From contig JAFMSR010000006.1 in NCBI GenBank assembly GCA_022818135.1, forward strand, positions 37,975,477 through 38,039,476: a DNA stretch of 64,000 nucleotides, read 5' to 3'. Source of the DNA: Saxidomus purpurata. Its lineage: Eukaryota > Mollusca > Bivalvia > Venerida > Veneridae. Under the pieces are notes generated by a model. It was not told the DNA's origin. It saw only the letters and a program-made list of their open reading frames with translations, and did no database searches. The position numbers were made by a program, and so were the translations under genes. Positions 57,431 through 64,000 of the stretch are shown here, one piece after another. How positions within the stretch are numbered: position 1 is the first letter of the stretch; each line of letters starts with the position of its first letter.

Positions 57431-57574
57431 ATTAGTATAAATAAAAATCGCGTGTCCGGGGTAAAGTTTTGCAAGGGGGGAATCGAATTGTCACGTTAAA
57501 ATGTTTGGGTTCAAATTGTCACCTAGTCGGATAGTCTTGATTATAAGGTCTACTATATATTCTTGAACCTTTTT

Positions 57575-57800
57575 CGGATCAAAGGTCTAGTGGAAACTTG
57601 ATGTACTGGCAATCCAGGGATCGACAGGACGATCCCGGGCTCTACCACTAACACAACTAATGATCTATCGGTCGAGACCTTAAGACCGATATTCCGTGTA
57701 TCAGTGCTATACATCGAGTATGTAAAAGACTGGAACTAGAACGAGTTAAGGATCTTGACTATCACACGAAACCGAAATTAACTAATGCTCTTCTAGGGGC
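57575..57800 (+). repeat. SINE-like copy S4, body related to S1 and S2
   Basis: A degenerate head (GGTCTAGTGGAAAC) is followed by TATCAGTGCTATACATCGAG and TATGTAAAAGAC, matching the body core of S1 and S2 (GTGCTATACAYCGGG). The middle contains ATCCAGGGATCGACAGGACG, not seen in the others. Strongly diverged. Confidence 0.5.
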
Positions 57801-58019
57801 CTTGATCATATGGATTATCTAGTACCAACGATAAAGTTCATACATTTAAATGTCAAATAAACACTCTTCTTCCAGTCTGTCAAAATTTGTAATATTCACG
57901 CTTGTTATATTAGAGAGTTTTGGAATAAGCGACTTAATACCCGAAGCCGGTCCTATTAAAGTGCTTAACAATACCAGGTAAAGCATGTTTAGGAAACGGA
58001 ACGGATTTAAACATGTTAA

Positions 58020-58300
58020 ACAGGTGATCTGGGGCCATGCAGAGTTAGGCCAACTTTGACTGCATTTTGAACATAATTTGGTAGAACTGTGATGTGCACT
58101 AAATTTCTATGTTATGGACCTTGCAGCTCTGGACAAATACATCCGACTACCCTCTTTCTTTTTAGTTTACAATGCAATTAAGTGATGTTTTGACTGAATA
58201 TTAAACATACTTGTAAAAGAAAATCCAAGGATTATTTATTGGTTTGGTTGAAATCAGTCAAGTAGTTTAGGAGGACATGTGAACTACCGACGATGGAATA
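58020..58300 (+). repeat. relic of a pearl-like satellite
   Basis: The segments TTTGAACATAATTTGGTAGA, ACTAAATTTCTATGTTATGG and CTTGCAGCTCTGGACAAA follow the order of the 165-bp satellite unit, and an AGGTGATCTGGGGCC-type piece lies at its left. Heavily diverged. Confidence 0.4.
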
Positions 58301-61300
58301 CTTCCAGTAATCATAAAACTTCAGCATAAGGACAATGTATCCGTATGGGCAATAACCTTATCAGACATTGCTTTGAAACGAACTATGTTGCTACAAAACG
58401 ATTTTAAGAAAATGTTTGCATCATTTTAGTAGTAAAGCCGTCTATAGTTTCCTGAGAAATCGCCTGGACAAGAACATGTGACGACCGACGCACGCACAGA
58501 CACAAACCATCACAATATCCCAGAGGGGATAGGTTTGGTTTATGTAATTGTCCGTCTGTAACTTATAAACTAAATTTATCAGCTGTTGTACACTTAACAG
58601 CAAGCAAAAGTGTCTGTTATAAACTACACCCCTACATTTGTAGTACTTCATATATTATAAACAAAGGTAATCAGAGCACTTGATAAACCAAGTTACAGTT
58701 AAGGGTGGTACATACAACATTCCCATGTTTTTTATGATAAGCAATAGTTTTCCGTCAACATTGTGTCAAGATATATGAATTATACCTAAACATATGTTGT
58801 ATTGAGAGATTACTTTGTTGTTTTTATTAAAAGTAACTTAAGCTTGAAAAGGATTTGACACCTCTAGAGTGTTACCTTCCTTTTCGAATGCCTATGGGGT
58901 TCTGGCAAATTGTTGAAGTCGGTCGAAATATTACGCTTTACATTGCGTGACAACTTTTCATGAGGATCAAATATGTTTGTGTTAGAAAGCAGATACGGTA
59001 GGCGGATATTGACTTCCCGTCCACAGTATATGGTTCTACATTTGTATATTAAAACCAGCGCGAAGACTAGTTTTTTTGGCATTCTTTAAAGCCTACATGA
59101 ATAATTATGTCCAATGACCAACGGCGCATCGGTGTATTGCCATGCGTGATAGCTGGATTAAAATGCATACGCCGTATGTTTCAGCGAGGATATACCATAC
59201 TGATATATCGACCAATAAAGGAGCTAAGGTATGACAATTATACAGGGCATAGGTAATTTGAGTTACCAACGAATAAGGTACACCCATGCATACATAATTT
59301 AGGTTCTAACACCTTTTTCGTCTCCGTGGTTGCTTGCAGAAAACATTTAGGGACACTCTTCAACTGATGTCAAACTTAATAACCTCAAAAACATAAGTCA
59401 TAAGTTATTCATCGGAAACCACACTGTGTAAATAAGGTCAATTGCTAGCTTGCGTGCTGAATGTAGTATGTCATCTCTTGCTTTCAGGCTCATCCGCTGG
59501 ATAGCCTTGTGCGAAACGGAAACCGAATATGTAAGTCTCCTCTGCCAGTACATGTACTTAGCCTATGGACAAGCCCTATACAGTTCCTCTTCGCGACAAC
59601 ACACAACACTCAGCACCTCGCGGCCTCCGGCTGAACTGGAAGGGATTCGGGTCGATGTCAGCCCCCAGACATGTTGTATTCAAGGCCTGCCGTCGTGTGG
59701 AAACACCCTGATACCAATTAACATACTCCCAGCTGTGGGCGAATAGCTTAACTTGAGATCCCCATAAAGTTTCTTCCTGTGTTTCCAGGAAAAGTGTTTT
59801 CCCCAGTAACTACACTGAACATGCATTAACTTTTCATGCTTTGAACCTTTTTAACGTTTAAAAACGAGTATTGCCATATTTTGGAATTATTTTGAGATCA
59901 CCCTTGATATTACATACGTAGTCAGCGTCAGAGTATGTAGTGTTTTGTATACTGTAAATAAATGAAAATTTCGTGTTTATATATGTATATTGTAGTCAAT
60001 ACTTTCGCAAAAGTATGTGTGAATCATATCACAAATGACTTAGTTTAGTGATTTATACATCTATTGTCACTGGACAGTTTTCCAGCTTTTCAAATGTCCT
60101 TTACACCCAACTCATATGTTAGTATTGCCAATACAAACAGCAAGTGCGTCCTTGGAAGACTAACAATTTTCAAAAGACGGGGTACACAAATTGAAAATGA
60201 AGGATTTAAAATGGTGCAATTCCGAATATAAGCATTCTATTATTAATATATTTCAAAAAGTGGTACATGTAACATGACATTTGCATGGATAACAGAAATT
60301 ACAAACATTTACATTACTATATTGAACATTCGAATGTTATGGCAGCCACAAAGCATTTACACGGTTACACTGATTAATTATCATACAAACAGATACAGAA
60401 CTTTTTTCAAATACACTGGTGGTTTAACAAACTTACTCTTCCACAGATAAACCAGAAATTTATCAAAATGACAATCTACCGTCAGTTGTGAAACTCTATA
60501 ATTTAATTCTGCAATACCGAGAGGTTTAGAAGGCAACGACTCAATTTCAGTCCAAACTGATACCCGATCGATTTCTACAAAGTAGCGCTAATATCATCTA
60601 CGTTATATGTTAAATGTGATCGGGTTTTAATCACAGCGCTCATTTAACTGATTATTCGTGTCATAACATTTCGCAACAGAATAGGCGGAAAAACCCATTT
60701 CATTAATGTTCTAAACTACTTACATGGAACAACCTTTCAACTGACAACACGCCTAGAACTACGGAGAAAATAAGAAAAGATATTTCTTATGCAAAGTTAA
60801 ATTTAGAGTTTTGTTAACAAAACTTTAGCAGTATTTATTGTTCAGTGATCTTGAAGCTACAAGGTAAAACGCACTTTCCTCAATCCAGACATTGCAGGGA
60901 TATCAAATATTAACTATTGTTGTACACATTTTCAGCCTTGGAGAAGGCCTTAACAATATCGTGCAAGAAATGTTGTAGTTGTTTTAACGAATAAACTTAT
61001 TATAACGTAAAATATATCTCAACAGTTAAGTTGGCACACACGTACATATACATCTAGTTTATCTAGTTAAACATATGTAACAATATAATAAATATGTTTA
61101 ATTATTTCATCAATATATATACGATAAAATGTAATGGATGCACATATTTCCACTAAATCAAAAGCTTTCTCTTTGAGAACTTTCATAAATCATCCGTGCT
61201 TTTCTAATAATCTAATAATTCTAAGCATTTACATGTATCTTTCTACAATACTTTTGTAAAAAATAAACAACATATTTCCACCATTTCATAATATGTGTTA

Positions 61301-61654
61301 TCAATACAACATGTAGCAACTTGCCATTGATTTCAGTGTATTCTATACACCAACAGATTCAGTTTTGAACACTACTGATACAAACTGTCTTCAGGGCTTA
61401 AAATTAGCAAATATCGTGTCCCTCACTGTATGATAGATTGTCTTGAAACCTCAATTTGCCACAAATTACAGTTACTCTTAACTGACACGGTGTTGACTCA
61501 TTCAAACACACGAACCTGAAATGACTCGAACCTTTTTGTAAAAAGATAAAACCATGTACTGAGCATTTTTTGCTTCCAAAAACACATTAAATAACCTGTA
61601 TGATATAATGTGTAAGACGGAACTATGGATACATGAATTCATTTTTCTTTTGAT
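58301..61654. other. unassigned sequence between repeats and the NLR-like gene
   Basis: Mostly AT-rich. A GC-richer island at about 59450-59750 is open for 98 codons on the plus strand (59450-59746) and is preceded by a possible acceptor (TTGCTTTCAG at about 59490). I recognise no protein family and see no partner exons, so no gene is called. Confidence 0.4.
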
Positions 61655-61995
61655 TGTTTAAAAGTCCCAGCCGAACCTGAGACTTCTCCCTGGGTGAACT
61701 TGCCAAAACTCCTGACAGGCGCAGGTTGAAGAGAGACGTATGCAGATACAAGGGAATCCGGGTACCAAACCCTAGCTCTTTTACGAGTATACCCTTTGGT
61801 TCTTTTACATGCCCGATGTATAGCACCGATACACGTGAGACTACCTCTTGGTTTCTAACCAGTTCGTTTCTAGATGGGTGGGAAACACTGAAAAGTGTTT
61901 CTGAAATTTCAAGTGCCCCAGCGGGAATTCAAACCGTGGACCACCGGATTGGTAGTCCAGAGTGTTATCACCTCGACCACCGCACAATCCTACAT
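61655..61995 (-). repeat. tRNA-derived SINE, copy S2
   Basis: On the minus strand the head includes the box-B-like GGTTTGAATTCC (plus-strand coordinates 61924-61935) next to GACTACCAATCCGG, which is also in S1. The body (CAGTGTTTCCCACCCATCTA, then GTGCTATACATCGGGCATG) and the 3' part (CACCCAGGGAGAAGTC-like) match S1. It lies just downstream of the NLR-like gene, in the same orientation. Confidence 0.75.
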
Positions 61996-62207
61996 GAATT
62001 GTTATTCTTTTTTGTTCTGCACGAACAGTATTTATCAACTTCCAAACATTCAATTTCCAATAGCAAACAGAAAAGTAAGTGTCCCCAGGACTGTAACTCT
62101 TTGAAAGTCGGTTTCTTAATGTTTTGATCTGCCCAAAACGGCACTGACTGGAATGGTATCGATAACTTCCAATAAAAACTTCATTCAGGAACGGTAAACT
62201 TTATCGT

Positions 62208-62213
62208 ATTTTA
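62208..62213 (-). promoter_or_regulatory. possible polyadenylation signal overlapping the NLR-like stop codon
   Basis: AATAAA on the minus strand overlaps the TAA stop at 62211-62213. Because it overlaps the coding end, this may be coincidence; a signal further downstream is equally possible. Confidence 0.2.
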
Positions 62214-64000
62214 TTTCCTTTTATTTGACGGAATTGTTTTGAATGTGAAATTGACACAGCCTCTTTCAAGCACATCATTGGTGATAATGAAGTTTGATGA
62301 TGACCCAATGTACTGTTTTATATTTTTGAATTTTCCTTTTGGTTCTACAGAACACATCATCAGATCAACTGTCATTGATTGTGGATATGTTTCAACCGTT
62401 TCAGTGATTTCTTGTAACGCAATACCTGACATTGAAACATACAACAATTTCAAATTTTGCAATAGCGGAGGAAGATGGAGGGTATTTTGATCAAAATCCA
62501 TGAAGGAGAGGTCAATATAAACCAACGTTTCAAGATCCGGTAAAACATGCATCAGCATAGTTATGTCCTTCAGGGAAGATAGGCCACAGCAAATGAATTT
62601 GCTGAGGCAAGCAGAGTCTTGAAGACTCGTAAGTATTTCTGAGGAAGACCTACCAGGTAAATTTCCAATCAGGCATTCATCAAGCGAATTCACATTTAGC
62701 TGTACTTCAGTCACAGGCACATTTACTAACTCTAACTGATGTAGTTTTTCATGAGAGGACATATCCATTACGACACCACTGCATGAATCACCATGGCTAT
62801 CACATTTGATTTCTCTTAGTACAACTTTTGTCAGATTTATGCTGTCCGTAATATGTCTGACGATTTCATCCAACTCCTTATGAGTAATCAAAATACTTTC
62901 AAGGCCCAGTGCCTCGAGAAAAGGCTGCTGAATAATACCAAGTAAAATCTCCCATGAAATAGATTCAGATTTGAAAAACATTTGTTCCAAATGAACACAT
63001 CTTAATGTCTTGTAGTCCTGAATCCATGGGCAGTTTTCTAGTACTGACACACCCACCATTCTCAATTTCTGCAACTTTGGAAACTCTAATTGTTCAAGGA
63101 AAAGTAACATCTCTGCTCTGAGTTCTCTTGGTAGAGATTCTTCAACATGAAGAGACTGGATATTGTTAAGATTTGTTTTGACGAGTCTCTTCAAATGTGT
63201 TTTGTACGAGCTGTTTTCACATGATGGATCAACAACAACATCTTGTAGTTGTAAATCCATTCGCCCATATGCACTATTTCGACTCTCTTCAACACAGCCA
63301 ACAATCATATCTTGAATGTTCTTAATTTGGTCTAGGTATGCAATACTACAGGTAAATCCGTGCTTCTCTATGTAGTCTTTTTCTGGTTGTATTTGTTGTA
63401 CAATATTTCTAGCTAACTCTGGATTGAAACCACTCAGAAAAATGAGCATATCGGCAACTTCCAAGACAGACGGCACCGTTGTAAACATGAAAGTGAGTTG
63501 CTCAGAAATATCGCTCGGCGTAAGGGACTTAAAGTACAGGGCTGCAAAGTACTGATGAACTTTGGGATGAAAAAATGAAATAGAATACTTCTTCCTTGAA
63601 AGTCTTCGACTGCTTAGTATCCCAGTAATAAATCCAGCCTCGATGATATCAGATGGTTCTGTTACTGCATCCGAGATAAGTATCCTTCTGGCCTCCGTTT
63701 CATCAAATTCGTAGTGATGTTCTTTCTCTTCAGAAAACAATGTATGGAATGCTAACAATCCTAAGTTTAAATACAGTTTATCGTATGACGGAATTGAGCC
63801 ATTGCGTCCATCTGTGGTTTTATAATCTTGTGTCTTGAGCTTGGAAAGCTGGTGATCAAATGCTTTTTTCTGGGAGGCTCTTGTCACAAGGAAACTGATC
63901 ATTTCTGAATACACATCACACAGCGATTTCCCTGAATCTTCGAAAATCCACAAAGAAAGGACATGAGAAAGTATTACTGGTGACCTAATCAAATGGTCAA
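62211..64000 (-). CDS. NLR-like protein, C-terminal part (STAND/NACHT end plus leucine-rich repeats), partial
   Basis: The frame is open from the window edge (…HLIRSPVILSHVLSLWIF) to a TAA at 62211, about 596 codons, so the start lies outside. The first 170 residues resemble the helical/winged-helix region after a NACHT ATPase: LIRSPVILSHVL, a FLVTRASQKK-type helix, then FFHPKVHQYFAALYF, the conserved histidine-containing helix. Residues about 270-590 are irregular leucine-rich repeats (KLQKLRMVGVSV, TLRCVHLEQMFF, LEALGLESILI, NLTKVVLREI, KLHQLELVNVPV, NLKLLYVSMSG). Family members are cytosolic sensors that oligomerise through the ATPase after ligand sensing by the repeats. The ATPase core and N-terminal signalling domain are not in the window. 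It lies 25 kb upstream of a DZIP3-HEPN gene on the same strand; bivalve NLR-like proteins often carry such HEPN domains. Confidence 0.8.
   Translation of the reverse strand, partial: DHLIRSPVILSHVLSLWIFEDSGKSLCDVYSEMISFLVTRASQKKAFDHQLSKLKTQDYKTTDGRNGSIPSYDKLYLNLGLLAFHTLFSEEKEHHYEFDETEARRILISDAVTEPSDIIEAGFITGILSSRRLSRKKYSISFFHPKVHQYFAALYFKSLTPSDISEQLTFMFTTVPSVLEVADMLIFLSGFNPELARNIVQQIQPEKDYIEKHGFTCSIAYLDQIKNIQDMIVGCVEESRNSAYGRMDLQLQDVVVDPSCENSSYKTHLKRLVKTNLNNIQSLHVEESLPRELRAEMLLFLEQLEFPKLQKLRMVGVSVLENCPWIQDYKTLRCVHLEQMFFKSESISWEILLGIIQQPFLEALGLESILITHKELDEIVRHITDSINLTKVVLREIKCDSHGDSCSGVVMDMSSHEKLHQLELVNVPVTEVQLNVNSLDECLIGNLPGRSSSEILTSLQDSACLSKFICCGLSSLKDITMLMHVLPDLETLVYIDLSFMDFDQNTLHLPPLLQNLKLLYVSMSGIALQEITETVETYPQSMTVDLMMCSVEPKGKFKNIKQYIGSSSNFIITNDVLERGCVNFTFKTIPSNKRK

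Noticed and set aside
61726..62127. 133-codon plus-strand ORF
   Set aside because: It runs antisense through the S2 SINE and has no domain.
62211..63992. Start codon of the NLR-like protein at 63992
   Set aside because: The codon there is TTG (Leu) and the frame stays open to the window edge, so the true start is outside the window.
25407..64000. One long HEPN-NACHT-LRR gene joining both minus-strand genes
   Set aside because: On the minus strand the NLR-like part comes first and ends in a stop at 62211. The HEPN exon downstream has its own start and leader, so these are two genes.

Overview
The window looks like invertebrate nuclear DNA, most likely from a bivalve mollusc. It is AT-rich, has spliced genes with GT-AG introns, and is packed with decayed non-LTR retrotransposons, tRNA-derived SINEs and tandem-repeat-bearing mobile elements of the kind known in bivalves as pearl/CvA-like. 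No operons, bacterial genes, rRNA or functional tRNA genes were seen. The organism assignment rests on repeat types and on an NLR-like/DZIP3-HEPN gene neighbourhood; it is an inference.

Host genes. Two genes are supported, both on the minus strand and both of innate-immune type. (1) A five-coding-exon gene (37360 down to 25407, 502 codons when spliced) has an N-terminal DZIP3-type HEPN domain with an intact RNxxxxH motif, and a second HEPN-like domain in which the histidine position is tyrosine. (2) The 3' part of an NLR-like (STAND/NACHT, then leucine-rich repeats) gene runs off the right edge (64000 down to 62211). About 25 kb of repeat-rich, gene-poor DNA separates them.

Left third (1-22.2 kb). 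This is a stack of nested insertions. A non-LTR element (LINE A, about 1524-13968) is interrupted by a 5.0-kb element with terminal inverted repeats (1873-6884), a pearl-like element (7035-7652) and a second large insertion (about 7.9-13.2 kb). Both large insertions carry decayed members of one gene family. Its C-terminal half reproduces, in order, the acidic motifs of FEN1/XPG-type nucleases. A second, L1/Tx1-like retrotransposon (LINE B, 14.05-22.2 kb) is cut by three satellite-bearing elements.

Middle (22.2-38 kb). This holds the HEPN gene. Its introns contain a third retrotransposon (LINE C, itself split by a short element) and a satellite array.

Right middle (38-53 kb). A low-copy segmental duplication (40.29-41.69 kb and 48.45-52.92 kb) is present. 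Its second copy is interrupted by a 3-kb near-perfect palindrome. Target-site duplications show that this palindrome is one TIR transposon inserted head-to-head into another copy of itself.

Right (53-64 kb). SINEs, relic satellites and unassigned AT-rich DNA lead up to the NLR-like gene.

Three different satellite-bearing element families share one end design: ACAAGA, a short hairpin and an internal motif at the left, and the inverted motif followed by an A-rich junction at the right. They sit inside retrotransposon coding sequence without obvious target duplication, which suggests a common rolling-circle-like transposition route.
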